The position numbers and the translations under genes were made by a program. Below are positions 1 through 8,534 of a stretch of DNA of 64,000 bases, piece after piece. The stretch spans positions 1 to 64,000 of the forward strand of contig JBDKRG010000010.1 in NCBI GenBank assembly GCA_039683515.1, in the 5' to 3' direction. Within the stretch, counting starts at the first letter, position 1. The number at the start of each line of letters is the position of its first letter. The DNA comes from JAJFUE01 sp039683515. GTDB lineage: Bacteria > Sumerlaeota > Sumerlaeia > MVZB01. The notes below the pieces were generated by a model. That model was not told where the DNA came from. It worked only from the letters and a program-made list of their open reading frames with translations, and made no database searches.

Positions 1-2
1 CC

Positions 3-470
3 CAGCCCGACATTCCCCAAATCCGTTCGCTCCCCGACGTCCCGCTCGACCGCATCCGCCCCGAGCTCGAAGCCATCGCGACCGCCTTCGCCGATGGCGG
101 ATTGCCGATTCCGGATTGCAAAATTCCAGAATCCGCCCAATCCGACCAATCAGCCCCACGCCCAGACAACAATTCCCCAATCCGCAATCCGCAATCCGAA
201 ATCCGCAATCCATTCGCCCCACAAGACAATTCCCCAATCCGCAATCCGCAACCCGAAATCCGCAATCCATCGCCCCCGCATCCCCGCGATTTCGAAATCC
301 GCAATCCGCAACCCGAAATCCGCAATCCATCGCCCCCGCATCCCCGCGATTTCGAAATCCGCAATCCGCAATCCGAAATCCGCAATCCATCCCCTCTGCT
401 TCCCTGCGATTTCGAAATCCGCAATCCGCAATCCGAAATCCGCAATCCACTCCCCCGCCGCTTCGGCTAG
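3..470 (+). CDS. 3' end of an unidentified protein running into a repeat-encoded tail (5' partial)
   Basis: One frame is open from the left edge of the window to a TAG at 468-470. Its first ~55 residues look like ordinary protein (PDIPQIRSLPDVPLDRIRPE and onward). The rest is written entirely by the tandem DNA repeat that starts near 178 and reads as repeats of EIRNP, with about 20 residues per 60-bp DNA unit. No domain is recognisable in this fragment, so no function is offered. The repeat contains no stop in any forward frame, so the reading frame alone does not prove that the tail is translated. An insertion or expansion of the repeat at the 3' end of a gene is equally possible. Confidence 0.45.
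   Translation, partial: QPDIPQIRSLPDVPLDRIRPELEAIATAFADGGLPIPDCKIPESAQSDQSAPRPDNNSPIRNPQSEIRNPFAPQDNSPIRNPQPEIRNPSPPHPRDFEIRNPQPEIRNPSPPHPRDFEIRNPQSEIRNPSPLLPCDFEIRNPQSEIRNPLPRRFG
178..450. repeat. 60-bp tandem repeat built from 7-bp units (AATCCGC/AATCCGA)
   Basis: Positions 241-300 and 301-360 are identical 60-bp copies. 361-420 and 421-450 are diverged or partial copies, and 181-240 is a related first copy. Inside each unit the heptamers AATCCGC and AATCCGA alternate, followed by a proline-rich spacer. A shorter stretch of the same heptamers recurs at 43087-43131. There are no unique spacers of constant length, so this is not a CRISPR array. Confidence 0.9.
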
Positions 471-605
471 GCCCCAAACCTTTTTGGTCTCTTGGGTCCC
501 TTAGGTCCTTTCCCCCCTATCAGCCCGTGGGCAGCCGCCCCCCCGGGCACGTCGCCATTGGATAACATTCATTTTCCCCCGGCGGCGCTTTGCATTGCCG
601 GGTGT

Positions 606-627
606 TCTCATCTTGTTGAGAGTTTTT
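606..627 (+). terminator. possible weak intrinsic terminator
   Basis: TCTCA and TGAGA form a 5-bp stem around a 6-base loop, followed by GTTTTT. It lies in the 471-692 gap after the first reading frame and before the glycosyltransferase. The stem is short, so this is only a candidate. The gap also holds phased GGTCC motifs at about 487-508. Confidence 0.35.
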
Positions 628-692
628 ACAACAGGCTCGATTCTTAAAAATTCTTCTTCTTTATTCTCGTTCCCTACTGTTGAATATTGCCG

Positions 693-1781
693 ATGATGGC
701 CATGCCGCACGAACCGCCCCGCATTCTCATCCTGCGCCTGAGCGCGCTGGGCGATATCGTGCACGCGCTGCCGGTCCTGGCGGCGATCAAGCGGCGCTGG
801 CCGGAGGCCCGCGTCGGCTGGCTGGTCGAGCCGATGGGCCGCGCGCTGCTCGACGCCAACCCGCTGATCAGCCGCATTCACGTCGTTCCCAAGAAGGCCA
901 TGAAATCCGACCCGCTCGGCGCGCTGCGCGGCCCGATCCCCGAGTTGCGCCGCGAGCTGCTCGCCGAGCGCTACGATATTTCAATCGATATCCAGGGGCT
1001 CACGAAAAGCGCCGTCTGGGGCTGGCTGGCCAGGGCGCCGCGCCGCATCGGCTTTGCCGGGCGGCAGTCGCGCGAGCTTGCGACGGTCCTCAACAACGAG
1101 CGCGTGGCGCCCCCGCCCGAGGCGCTGCATGTCGTCGAGAAAAACCTCGCGCTGCTGGGGCCGCTCGGCGTCGACCCGCTCCCGATCGAATTCCCGCTTC
1201 ATCTGCCTGAGAGCGCGCGGACCCGCGCCGGGCAGGTCATGGCCGGCGCCGTTCCGGTCGCGATCCTGAACCCCGGAGCCGGCTGGGCGACCAAGCGCTG
1301 GCCGGCCGAGCGCTTCGGCCTGCTGGCGCGCGAATTGGTCAATCGCCATGGCTTGCGGGCGGTGTTCTCGTGGGGGCCGGGCGAGGAGCCGCTGGTTGAG
1401 GCCGCGCTTGCGGCGGCCGGCTCCGCGGGCTGGTCGCCTTCGGCCGCGCCGATCCCGGCCGCTCCCGGCATGTATGCCTTGCCGAAGACCACCATCGCCG
1501 AGCTGGCCGCGTGCATCGCGCGGGCATCGCTTTTTGTCGGCGGCGACACCGGCCCGACCCACATCGCCGCCGCGCTCGGGATCCCGACCGTCACCATGAT
1601 GGGCCCGCTCGACGCCCGCCGCAACGGCCCCTACGGCCCGCACTGCCGCACGATCCAGCACGGCGTCCCGCGCCGCGCCCCGTTCTGGCGCAACCACCGC
1701 CACTGGTGCGACCCCGCGACCGACCTGAACAAAGTGGAAGTGGCCGAGGTTCTCGCCGCCTGCGATGAGATGTTGAGCTGA
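693..1781 (+). CDS. glycosyltransferase family 9 (ADP-heptose:LPS heptosyltransferase-like)
   Basis: About 362 residues with the GT9 two-Rossmann layout. The N-terminal ILRLSALGDIVHALPVL is the family signature, and the C-terminal half has the donor-binding segments NPGAGWATKRWP and FVGGDTGPTHIAAALG. Family members add heptose or related sugars to lipopolysaccharide inner core at the cytoplasmic face of the inner membrane, so this gene suggests LPS or a similar glycolipid. ATG 693 is chosen over the TTG at 687. ATG 702 is also possible, and no clear Shine-Dalgarno decides. The exact acceptor sugar cannot be read from sequence. It stands alone, with the next gene 59 bp downstream. Confidence 0.9.
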   Translation: MMAMPHEPPRILILRLSALGDIVHALPVLAAIKRRWPEARVGWLVEPMGRALLDANPLISRIHVVPKKAMKSDPLGALRGPIPELRRELLAERYDISIDIQGLTKSAVWGWLARAPRRIGFAGRQSRELATVLNNERVAPPPEALHVVEKNLALLGPLGVDPLPIEFPLHLPESARTRAGQVMAGAVPVAILNPGAGWATKRWPAERFGLLARELVNRHGLRAVFSWGPGEEPLVEAALAAAGSAGWSPSAAPIPAAPGMYALPKTTIAELAACIARASLFVGGDTGPTHIAAALGIPTVTMMGPLDARRNGPYGPHCRTIQHGVPRRAPFWRNHRHWCDPATDLNKVEVAEVLAACDEMLS

Positions 1782-1840
1782 ATTCTTCGGGGAAAAAAAT
1801 ATCATAAAAATCATTGCGCGTGCCGCTGCGCTCTGGCGAT

Positions 1841-2371
1841 ATGATGCATTGTGTTGACGCGACGCATGTGAACGAGGACTCATCGCCCGTGGATCCCGTC
1901 AAAATTCAATACCGGCCCGCCACCATGCGCGACATGGAAGCCGTCCTGCGGCTGTGGGGCGCGATGATGGATTTTCACCAGAACAACGACCCGCGCATCC
2001 AGCTCGCCCCGGGCGCCCTCAACGCCTACCGCGCCTACGCCTCGTACCAGGTCAACCGGGACGATGCTTTCCTGCACGTGGCCGAATCCGGCGGCGACGT
2101 CATCGGCTTCATCCTGCTGTCGATCAGCCGCAACCTGCCGATGTTCGAGCCGCCGCTCTACGGGTATTTGTCGGACCTGACGGTCGACGCCGGCTGGCGC
2201 CGCCGCGGGATCGGCCGCGAGCTCGTCCGGCGCGGGTGCGAATGGCTGCGCCGCCACAACGTCACGACCGTCCAGCTTCAGTTTTATCAATTCAACCGCC
2301 AGGGCGAATCGTTCTGGCGCGCTGTCGGGTTCGAGCCCTATTATACTCGGATGTGGCTCGACATCCCGTGA
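1841..2371 (+). CDS. GNAT family N-acetyltransferase
   Basis: A GNAT-fold acetyl-CoA-dependent acyltransferase of about 176 residues. The acetyl-CoA pyrophosphate loop is visible as WRRRGIGRELVRRGCEWL, after LSDLTVDAG, and the family C-terminal strand pattern FWRAVGFEPYYTRMW is present. The substrate (small molecule or protein N-terminus) cannot be inferred. ATG 1841 is taken as the start, with GTG 1868 as an alternative closer to the conserved domain (KIQYRPATMRDMEAV). A 62-bp gap with a strong GC hairpin separates it from the next gene. Confidence 0.85.
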   Translation: MMHCVDATHVNEDSSPVDPVKIQYRPATMRDMEAVLRLWGAMMDFHQNNDPRIQLAPGALNAYRAYASYQVNRDDAFLHVAESGGDVIGFILLSISRNLPMFEPPLYGYLSDLTVDAGWRRRGIGRELVRRGCEWLRRHNVTTVQLQFYQFNRQGESFWRAVGFEPYYTRMWLDIP

Positions 2372-2391
2372 GCCATCGATTCTGACTGTGG

Positions 2392-2411
2392 GGCCGGCGC
2401 CGTCGCCGGCC
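2392..2411. repeat. GC hairpin between GNAT and the DnaE-like gene
   Basis: GGCCGGCG, CCGT loop, CGCCGGCC: a perfect 8-bp inverted repeat with no T run. A near-identical hairpin sits at 12699-12715, so it looks like a small dispersed palindrome rather than a classical terminator. Confidence 0.7.
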
Positions 2412-2432
2412 AATATAAAGCGCCGCCCGCCC

Positions 2433-5400
2433 ATGGCCTTTGTCCCGCTATTTTGCAGATCTCACTTCAGTCCCCAGGGGATCGCCGCCCCGGCCGATCT
2501 GGTCCGCCGCGCGCGCGCGCTCGGCTTTAACACGCTCGGGTTGTGCGACGAGGCGACGATGGCCGGCTTCCTCGGCTTCGAGGACGCCTGCCGCGATCAG
2601 GGGATCCGCCCCGTCTTCGGCGCGCGCCTGTTCATGCACGGCCTGTCGCTGGGCGAGCAGGTCTTCGCGATCGACTTCCTGATCGAAACCGAGCAGGGCT
2701 ATCGCAATCTCGTCAGGCTGCTCACGCGCTATCATCAGGCCGGCGCGGGCGGTCAGCGCCCCCTCGAGCTGGGCGACCTCAAGGAGCGCACCGGCGGCCT
2801 GGTGACCGTCATCCCGCCCGATGGCGAGCTGACCGCCCTGCTGGCCCTGCGCGACCGCGCCCGCACCGAGGAGTTCCTGAGGCGCGTCGTCGAGCTGTTC
2901 GGCCCGCAATCGGTGCTCGGCATCGGCGCCCCCCATTCGGCCGACGCCCCGTTCATCAACCGCCTCGCGGGTTTCCTGCGCATCCGCGCCGTCGCGGCCA
3001 CGCCCGTCAACTACACCGAGCCGGGCGACGCCGCCGCCGCCGTCTGGCTGAGCAGCCCGCGCCAGCCGCCGACGCGCTCGTGGACGCCCCCCCAGGACGT
3101 CAAGGCCCTGCCCTCGATGTGGGGCGAGGATGAGGTGCTGGCGCGCTGGGCGGGCGAGCTCGAGGATGCGCCGCACGAGACCGGCAACATCGCCCGGCGC
3201 TGCACGTGGCGCCCCGGCCGCATCCGGCGCGTCTTCCCCGTGCGCGACCTCGAGCGCGGCTTCGACCCGAATTCGTATCTGTTCGACCTCGTCATCCGCG
3301 GCGCGACGCAACGCTACGGCGAGATCGGCGAGTCGCTCAAGCAGCGCATCAACCGCGAGATCGAGGACGTCAAGCTCCACAACCTCGCGCCGTACCTGCT
3401 GCTGAACCACGACATCAGCGGCGCGCTCGACCAGCTCGGCATCTCGCGCGGCGTCGGCCGCGGCCGCATGGTGGCGTCGGTGCTGGCGTATTGCCTCGGC
3501 GTGACGCGCATCGACCCGCTCGAATACAACCTCGTGGCCAAAAGCCTGCTGCCGGAGGGGGACACCTCCCCGGCGCTCAGCATCGAGATCCCCCGCGGCG
3601 GCGTCGAGCCGCTCCTGGGCTGGCTGCGCGAGCACTTCGGCGCCGAGCACCTCGCCGAGATCGGCCGCATGCAGGAGTCGCGCCGCGACCAGATCCTGGC
3701 CGACCTCGCCCAGTGGGCCGGCATGACCGAGGACGAAAAGCGCATCGCCCAGCGCCAGAAGAAGAGCGCGCGCGCCTCGGGCGCGGCCGCCCGGCTGGCC
3801 GAGACCTCCCGCGCGCGCCGCTGGCGCGATCCCGCGTTCCTCGGCGACCTGGCCGTGCGCCTGGCGCCCCGGCCGCGCCAGTGGGCCGGCACCGGCGACC
3901 GCTGGGTCCTGAGCGGCGAGCCGCTCGAATACATCGTGCCCCTCGCCGCGACGCACCAGGAGCGCCCCGCCACCGGGATCGAGGAAGAAGCCATCGACCG
4001 GCTCGGCCTCGCGCGCCTGGCGTTCGTCCCGCACGGTCTGCTCGATATCCTCGACCAGACGATGCGCCTGTCGCGCGCCCAGCAGCCAGGGTTCGAGTTC
4101 GGCGACATCCCGCTCGACGACAGCGCGGCGTTCGAGCTCCTCTCGCGCGGCGACACGAGCGGCATCCCGCCGCTCGAGCCGATCTCGGTGCGCGCCCTGC
4201 TGCGCCGCCACCGCCCGCGCAACCTGCTCCAGCTCCTGCGCGTCAAGACCGAGGCCGGCTCGGGCGAGGGCGGCCCGCGCGAGCTCGGCGACGAGCTCCC
4301 CGACGTGCTCCTTTCGTACCAGTGCGCGTTCCTCAAGGCCAATTACCCGCTGGCGTTTTACGGCGCCGCCATCGGCGCGGCCGTCGAGCACCGCGGCAAC
4401 CCGGGCGCGATCGTCCGCGAGGCGAGGCGCGCCGGCTTCCGCGTCCAGGGGCCCGACATCAACCTGAGCGACTGGGACACGACGCTCAACGGCGGCGGGA
4501 TCCGGCTGGGCCTGGCTTCGGTGCGCGGCCTGGGGCGCAAGGCGTGGGAGGAAATCCACGCGCGGCGCTCCGGCGGCCCCTTCGGCTCGCTCGAGGACTT
4601 CTGCGAGCGCGTCGACATGCGGATCGTCGGCCTGCGGCTGCTGCGCGCGCTGATCGCCTCGGGCGCGATGGACTGCCTCGAATCCAACCGCGCCGCGATG
4701 GACGCGACCGTCGTGCGGCTGCAGAAGCGCGTCCGCGAGCGCTCGGCCGAGGAAGCCCGCCGCGAGGTCCAGGCCACGCTGTTCGATCTGGACGAGCTCG
4801 AGGAAGAGGAGGCGCCGCAGCCCGAGGAGCGCCCCGTCGTCGAGGACTGGAACCCGTGGGAGCGGCGCCAGCGCGAGTCCGAGGCGATCGGCTTCTACCT
4901 TTCGGTCGACCCGGTGAGCCGCTACAAGATCGCCCTCGACCACCTCAAGCCGCTGCCGATCGAGAAGGTTTCGGCGCGCTCGACGGGGCGGCTCGTGCGC
5001 GTGGCGGGCCTGGTCTGCGGCGCCGAGTTGACGACGCGCATCCCCGGCCGGCAGGGCCAGGCCCTCATCGACCTCGAAGGCCTTCCCGTGTGGCTGCCGC
5101 GCCAGCTTGCCGAAATCTCGAGCTACTGCCTCGAGCCGGGAACCGAGATCCTCGCCATCGGCGACCTCAACAAGGCCGAAGGCTACCTGCACATGGACGC
5201 GGTCGGCCTGTGGCGGCTCGCCGACCTGGAGGACCAGGCCACGAAGGTCGCGTCGATTCGCCTCATCCTTTCGAACGAAAACCGCCAGACGCTCAAGCTG
5301 CTCTTCGCCCTTGCCAGGCAGTTCCGCGGCAGCACGACGCTTCAGCTCGAAGGCTTCACCGGCCGCAAGGGGTTCCTGCACGGCCGGCTCGCGCGCTCGA

Positions 5401-5600
5401 AGGTTTTCTTCTGCTCGCCGTTCTACCAGGGGCTCTGCAAGATCCTGCCGCTCGAATCGGTCGAACTGTTCGGCGCCGACGGCGAGCCGCTCCTCGTCAA
5501 GGCCCCGCGGATCGAGGACGACGACGACGAGATCGAGGACGAGCCCGAGACCGAACCCGAACTGCTCCCCGCCGAGCCCCCGGAACCGGAAAACAAGTAA
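2433..5600 (+). CDS. DnaE-like DNA polymerase III alpha homologue lacking the catalytic aspartates
   Basis: 1055 residues that follow the order of bacterial DNA polymerase III alpha: a degenerate PHP domain (residues ~1-230), a palm region with GVGRGRMVASVLAYCLG, a shortened thumb/fingers region, the conserved stretch YQCAFLKANYPLAFYGAAI, a tandem HhH-like segment and a C-terminal OB-like domain, ending in an acidic tail. The polymerase carboxylates are missing. The PDFDVDF-type motif is SPALSIEIP, so the equivalents of E. coli D401/D403 are S383/E385. The third (D555) falls in RLAFVPHG, where it is A530. The ALYRPGPL fingers segment and the following helices are also absent, because RALLRRHRPRN runs almost directly into the YQCAF motif. 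It is long, open and compositionally normal, so it is a maintained pseudo-polymerase rather than a decayed gene. ATG 2433 is preferred over GTG 2388 because similarity starts at once (MAFVPLFCRSH). Confidence 0.82.
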   Translation: MAFVPLFCRSHFSPQGIAAPADLVRRARALGFNTLGLCDEATMAGFLGFEDACRDQGIRPVFGARLFMHGLSLGEQVFAIDFLIETEQGYRNLVRLLTRYHQAGAGGQRPLELGDLKERTGGLVTVIPPDGELTALLALRDRARTEEFLRRVVELFGPQSVLGIGAPHSADAPFINRLAGFLRIRAVAATPVNYTEPGDAAAAVWLSSPRQPPTRSWTPPQDVKALPSMWGEDEVLARWAGELEDAPHETGNIARRCTWRPGRIRRVFPVRDLERGFDPNSYLFDLVIRGATQRYGEIGESLKQRINREIEDVKLHNLAPYLLLNHDISGALDQLGISRGVGRGRMVASVLAYCLGVTRIDPLEYNLVAKSLLPEGDTSPALSIEIPRGGVEPLLGWLREHFGAEHLAEIGRMQESRRDQILADLAQWAGMTEDEKRIAQRQKKSARASGAAARLAETSRARRWRDPAFLGDLAVRLAPRPRQWAGTGDRWVLSGEPLEYIVPLAATHQERPATGIEEEAIDRLGLARLAFVPHGLLDILDQTMRLSRAQQPGFEFGDIPLDDSAAFELLSRGDTSGIPPLEPISVRALLRRHRPRNLLQLLRVKTEAGSGEGGPRELGDELPDVLLSYQCAFLKANYPLAFYGAAIGAAVEHRGNPGAIVREARRAGFRVQGPDINLSDWDTTLNGGGIRLGLASVRGLGRKAWEEIHARRSGGPFGSLEDFCERVDMRIVGLRLLRALIASGAMDCLESNRAAMDATVVRLQKRVRERSAEEARREVQATLFDLDELEEEEAPQPEERPVVEDWNPWERRQRESEAIGFYLSVDPVSRYKIALDHLKPLPIEKVSARSTGRLVRVAGLVCGAELTTRIPGRQGQALIDLEGLPVWLPRQLAEISSYCLEPGTEILAIGDLNKAEGYLHMDAVGLWRLADLEDQATKVASIRLILSNENRQTLKLLFALARQFRGSTTLQLEGFTGRKGFLHGRLARSKVFFCSPFYQGLCKILPLESVELFGADGEPLLVKAPRIEDDDDEIEDEPETEPELLPAEPPEPENK

Positions 5601-5603
5601 TTC

Positions 5604-6167
5604 TTATCCCCCCAGCTTCTCATCGAGTTTCTTCATCACGCCCGCGGCATCATCCGCAAACGCGACGAGTTCCCCGACCCCGCCGGGCTCATGTTCGAGG
5701 CCGGGTATTCTCTTGTCCCGCCGCGACGCGTTCGATATCAGGTCAACCACCGGCCGCCAGTAATCGCCGAGGCACACGATCGGCCGCTCCGGGATGATGC
5801 GCTTGTTGACCAACTCCCAGGCGATCGCAAGCTCGGCGAGCGTCCCGGTCGCGCCGGGCAGGACCACGTAGCCGTCGCCGAGCTCGACGAGTTTTCGAAT
5901 GCGGTCGTGGAGCGTGGGCGTGGCAATCGCCTCGGAAATGAACGGGTTTGCCGCCGCGCGGAAGAACCGGCACGTGACGCCGATCGCCCTGCCGCCCGCG
6001 CGCGAAGACCCGCGCGCCGCGGCCAGCATCGTGCCGCCATAGCCGCCGTTGGCGATCGACCACCCGCGCCGCGCGCACTCGGCGCCGAGCTGTTCGGCCG
6101 CGGCGAAAAGCGGATCGCCTTCGCCGCAGTCACCGCCGCCGAAGATGGTGATGACGTGTTGAGACAT
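5604..6167 (-). CDS. LOG-family (TIGR00725-like) nucleotide-binding protein
   Basis: 187 residues with the Rossmann-like fold of LOG/lysine-decarboxylase-like proteins: N-terminal VITIFGGGDCGEGDPLF, central NGGYGGTMLAAARG, and the phosphate-binding loop PGATGTLAELAIAWELVN, a variant of the family PGGxGTxxE. LOG enzymes cleave cytokinin riboside 5'-monophosphates or related nucleoside monophosphates. Many bacterial paralogues have unknown substrates, and the Gly-to-Ala change in the motif argues for caution. It is convergent with the DnaE-like gene, with only three bases between the stops. The repeat block at 6168-6252 lies directly upstream of its ATG. Confidence 0.8.
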   Translation of the reverse strand: MSQHVITIFGGGDCGEGDPLFAAAEQLGAECARRGWSIANGGYGGTMLAAARGSSRAGGRAIGVTCRFFRAAANPFISEAIATPTLHDRIRKLVELGDGYVVLPGATGTLAELAIAWELVNKRIIPERPIVCLGDYWRPVVDLISNASRRDKRIPGLEHEPGGVGELVAFADDAAGVMKKLDEKLGG

Positions 6168-6252
6168 TCGATTTACGATTTTCGATTACGATTTTCGATT
6201 ACGATTACGAGCACGAGCACGAGCACGACTCGGGACCCAGGACTCAGGACTC
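6168..6252. repeat. short tandem repeat block (CGATTA / GAGCAC / GGACTCA)
   Basis: Three degenerate short repeats in a row: units of TTCGATTACGA, then GAGCAC repeats, then GGACTCA heptamers. 6194-6216 matches 37522-37544 exactly over 23 bases in inverted orientation. The right end supplies the TGA stop of the minus-strand zinc-ribbon gene (6244-6246). Confidence 0.85.
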
Positions 6253-6951
6253 CTTGCTGTACAAAAACCTTCTGCAATGCTCGCACCTGGCCGGCTCGCC
6301 TCCGCTCTTGGCGGCCTGGCGGGTCTGCGCGACGAGGTGCCAGTTGCAGCCGCTGCACTGTTCGCCCTCGACCGGGACGCACGCCGTTCCGGGGAACCGC
6401 TCCTGCAGGTATTCGTATTCATCGCGCCACTCGCCGGGCAGCCGCTCGAGCAGCGCATTGCGGTCGGCCATGAGCCCCTGGACCAGTTTCTCTTTTTCGG
6501 CCGTCAGCTCCTCGATCCGTTCCTGCTGGGCGTCCTGCTCGGCGCGCTGGGTCTTGAGCGTCGTCTTCAATTTGTCGAGTTCGAGCTGGCCGCTCTCCTC
6601 GGCCTCGAGCTTTTCGAGGCCGACCGTGTCCCACTCGTCGATCTTGGCCTGCAGCCGCTCGATCTCGGCCGACATCGCCTGGTATTCCTTGTTGGTCTTG
6701 ACCTGGGCCTGTTGGCGCAGATACTTGCTGATTTGCTCGCGCAGCGTGGCGACTTCCTTCTCGGCGTGGCGGCTTTCCTGGCGGATTTTCTCGACCTTTT
6801 CCTGGGCGTCCTTGAGCTGACTGGCGAGGGCGTCCTGGGTCTGCCGCAGCTGTTCCAGGACCTTCGGGTAGCGCGCGAGCTGGCCGCGCGCCTCCGCGAT
6901 GGCGTGGTCGACCTCGGTCAAATCCTTGAGCTGCCTGACGAGTTCCTGCAT
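6244..6951 (-). CDS. coiled-coil protein with C-terminal C4 zinc ribbon (CT398/CdsZ-like)
   Basis: 235 residues. The first ~170 are a long charged coiled coil (many E/K/Q heptads, for example AQEKVEKIRQESRHAEKEVA). The C-terminus has a four-cysteine zinc ribbon, CSGC followed about 22 residues later by CEHC. This architecture matches the widespread zf-RING_7/CT398 family, whose members have been linked to nucleic acid or secretion-related roles without a settled function. ATG 6951 is chosen over the TTG at 6972 because AGG-type pairing lies upstream. The final codons and stop lie inside the GGACTCA repeat, so the repeat sets the C-terminus (SKES). Confidence 0.85.
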   Translation of the reverse strand: MQELVRQLKDLTEVDHAIAEARGQLARYPKVLEQLRQTQDALASQLKDAQEKVEKIRQESRHAEKEVATLREQISKYLRQQAQVKTNKEYQAMSAEIERLQAKIDEWDTVGLEKLEAEESGQLELDKLKTTLKTQRAEQDAQQERIEELTAEKEKLVQGLMADRNALLERLPGEWRDEYEYLQERFPGTACVPVEGEQCSGCNWHLVAQTRQAAKSGGEPARCEHCRRFLYSKES

Positions 6952-7043
6952 GGTTCGGGACCTGCCAACCAAAAGTGTAAAGGCAATCGGACCACGTCAA
7001 TTTGAAGGCGAACAGTCCAAGCGTCAATAGAAATCAAGCCCCG

Positions 7044-7074
7044 CTCAGCACTCAGGACTCAGGACTCAGTCCTG
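7044..7074. repeat. GGACTCA heptamer repeat at the ftsY 3' end
   Basis: CTCAGCA followed by repeated GGACTCA units. The ftsY stop codon (TGA, complement of 7066-7068) is part of the repeat. The same heptamer occurs at 6236-6252 and 16063-16098. Confidence 0.85.
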
Positions 7075-8361
7075 CTCCCCGTTGCCGAACAGCGCGTCGA
7101 CGAACTGGCGCGGGTCGAAGTCGCGCAGGTCGTGGGCGCCCTCGCCGATGCCGATCTTGAAGATCGGCAGGTTGTAGAGGTCCTTGCACGCGATCAGGAT
7201 CCCGCCCTTGGCCGTGCCGTCGAGCTTGGTCATGATCAGGCCCGTGAGCTGGCAGACCTCGTTGAAGATTTTGACCTGGTTGATCGCGTTCTGGCCGGTC
7301 GTCGCGTCGAGGACCAGCACGGTCTCCTGCGGCGCGTCCGGGTAATGCTTCTTGATGACGCGGACGATCTTGGCGAGCTGCTCCATGAGGCCGACCTTGG
7401 TGTGCAGCCGGCCGGCCGTGTCGATGATGATCAGGTCGGGCGTCGGGCCGCGGCGCGCCTCGTCGAGCGCCTCGAAGACGACGGCGGCCGGGTCGGCCCC
7501 TTCGTGCTGGGCGACGATCGCCGAGCCGGTGCGCTTGGCCCAGATCGAAAGCTGGTGGCTGGCGGCGGCGCGGAACGTGTCGGCCGCCACGAGCATCACC
7601 GCCCGGCCCTTGGCCGATTCCTCGCGCGCGATCTTGCCGATCGTCGTCGTCTTGCCGGTGCCGTTGACGCCGACCATGAGGACGACCGTCGGCGTGGCGC
7701 TGGTGAGGTCCATCGAGCGGTTGTCGCCGGCGAGGATGTTCGTGATCGACTTCTTGAACAGCTCGAGGACTTCCTCCGAACTCTGGATGTTGTTCTTGCG
7801 CGCGGCCGTGCGCATCTCGCCGACGATCTTCTGCGTCGTGATCACGCCGACGTCGCTGCGGAGCAGGATCTCCTCGATCTGCTCGAGCAGGTCCTCGTCG
7901 ACCTTGGGGTGCAGGTTGATCGCCGACTTGACGGCCGAAACCAGCGTGTCGGTCGTCTTGCTGAGCCGCGCCTTGAGCCGCGCGAAGAACCCCTGCGGGA
8001 CTTCCTCCTCGGGCTCGGTCGAGGGCTCGGTCGGCGCCTCTTGTTCAGACTCCACCTTGAGCATGTGGTCTTCCGAGTCGAACGGCTCGGCCACGACCTC
8101 GGCGTCTTCGTCGACCCGCATCCGCGGGACCAGCGGCGGGATCGGCTCGTTGTTGGGGAAGCCGGCCGGCGGCTCTTCCTCTTTTTCGATGAACTGCGGC
8201 GAGAGGACCGGGTCGACCGCGTCGCCGGTCACGTCGGCCAGCGTCGGGTCGAGCGGCTCGAAGTCCTCGTTCGGCTTTTCGCCCGGCTGGAACGGCTCGG
8301 CGGGCGCCTGTTCTTCAACGGGCTCCTCGCCCTGGAATTTCTTGCGGAACCACTTCAGCAT
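7066..8361 (-). CDS. ftsY: signal recognition particle receptor FtsY
   Basis: 431 residues. An acidic, Pro/Glu-rich N-terminal A region (~1-125) precedes the NG domain. The N domain helical bundle leads into the SRP GTPase: P-loop [35 protein letters not shown], and [10 protein letters not shown] with the closing [14 protein letters not shown]. FtsY docks SRP-bound ribosomes at the membrane and reciprocally activates Ffh GTP hydrolysis for co-translational insertion. Length and motif order are normal, and the long acidic A domain resembles the proteobacterial type. It is probably transcribed with the zinc-ribbon gene on the same strand, 114 bp downstream. Confidence 0.97.
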   Translation of the reverse strand: MLKWFRKKFQGEEPVEEQAPAEPFQPGEKPNEDFEPLDPTLADVTGDAVDPVLSPQFIEKEEEPPAGFPNNEPIPPLVPRMRVDEDAEVVAEPFDSEDHMLKVESEQEAPTEPSTEPEEEVPQGFFARLKARLSKTTDTLVSAVKSAINLHPKVDEDLLEQIEEILLRSDVGVITTQKIVGEMRTAARKNNIQSSEEVLELFKKSITNILAGDNRSMDLTSATPTVVLMVGVNGTGKTTTIGKIAREESAKGRAVMLVAADTFRAAASHQLSIWAKRTGSAIVAQHEGADPAAVVFEALDEARRGPTPDLIIIDTAGRLHTKVGLMEQLAKIVRVIKKHYPDAPQETVLVLDATTGQNAINQVKIFNEVCQLTGLIMTKLDGTAKGGILIACKDLYNLPIFKIGIGEGAHDLRDFDPRQFVDALFGNGEQD

Positions 8362-8444
8362 CGATTCGTCCTTTAATGATGTGCCAACGCCATTCTATCA
8401 AACGCAACGCTTACCGGCACGGAATTGGGGCGGATTTTCATCGC

Positions 8445-8469
8445 TCGTCATTCATCATTCATCATTCCC
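8445..8469. repeat. TCATTCA heptamer repeat
   Basis: Three to four copies of the heptamer TCATTCA/TCATTCC lie in the 173-bp divergent gap between ftsY and the wecA-like gene. It belongs to the same class of 7-bp tandem repeats seen elsewhere in the window, with a different unit sequence. Confidence 0.8.
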
Positions 8470-8534
8470 GCACACCCCCTGCGATCTTGCACTTGTGAGC
8501 GCAATCTGTCAATCTGCAGGCAAGGAGTCCGAAC

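Noticed and set aside
178..450. CRISPR-like array
   Set aside because: Units are contiguous tandem repeats without unique spacers, and no cas genes are nearby.
2448..5381. Long minus-strand reading frame opposite the DnaE-like gene
   Set aside because: It is a GC-rich antisense mirror frame with Arg/Ala-rich, motif-free translation; the plus-strand frame has clear family motifs.
2433..5600. Calling this gene an active replicative or error-prone polymerase
   Set aside because: All three catalytic aspartate positions are changed and the fingers region is missing.
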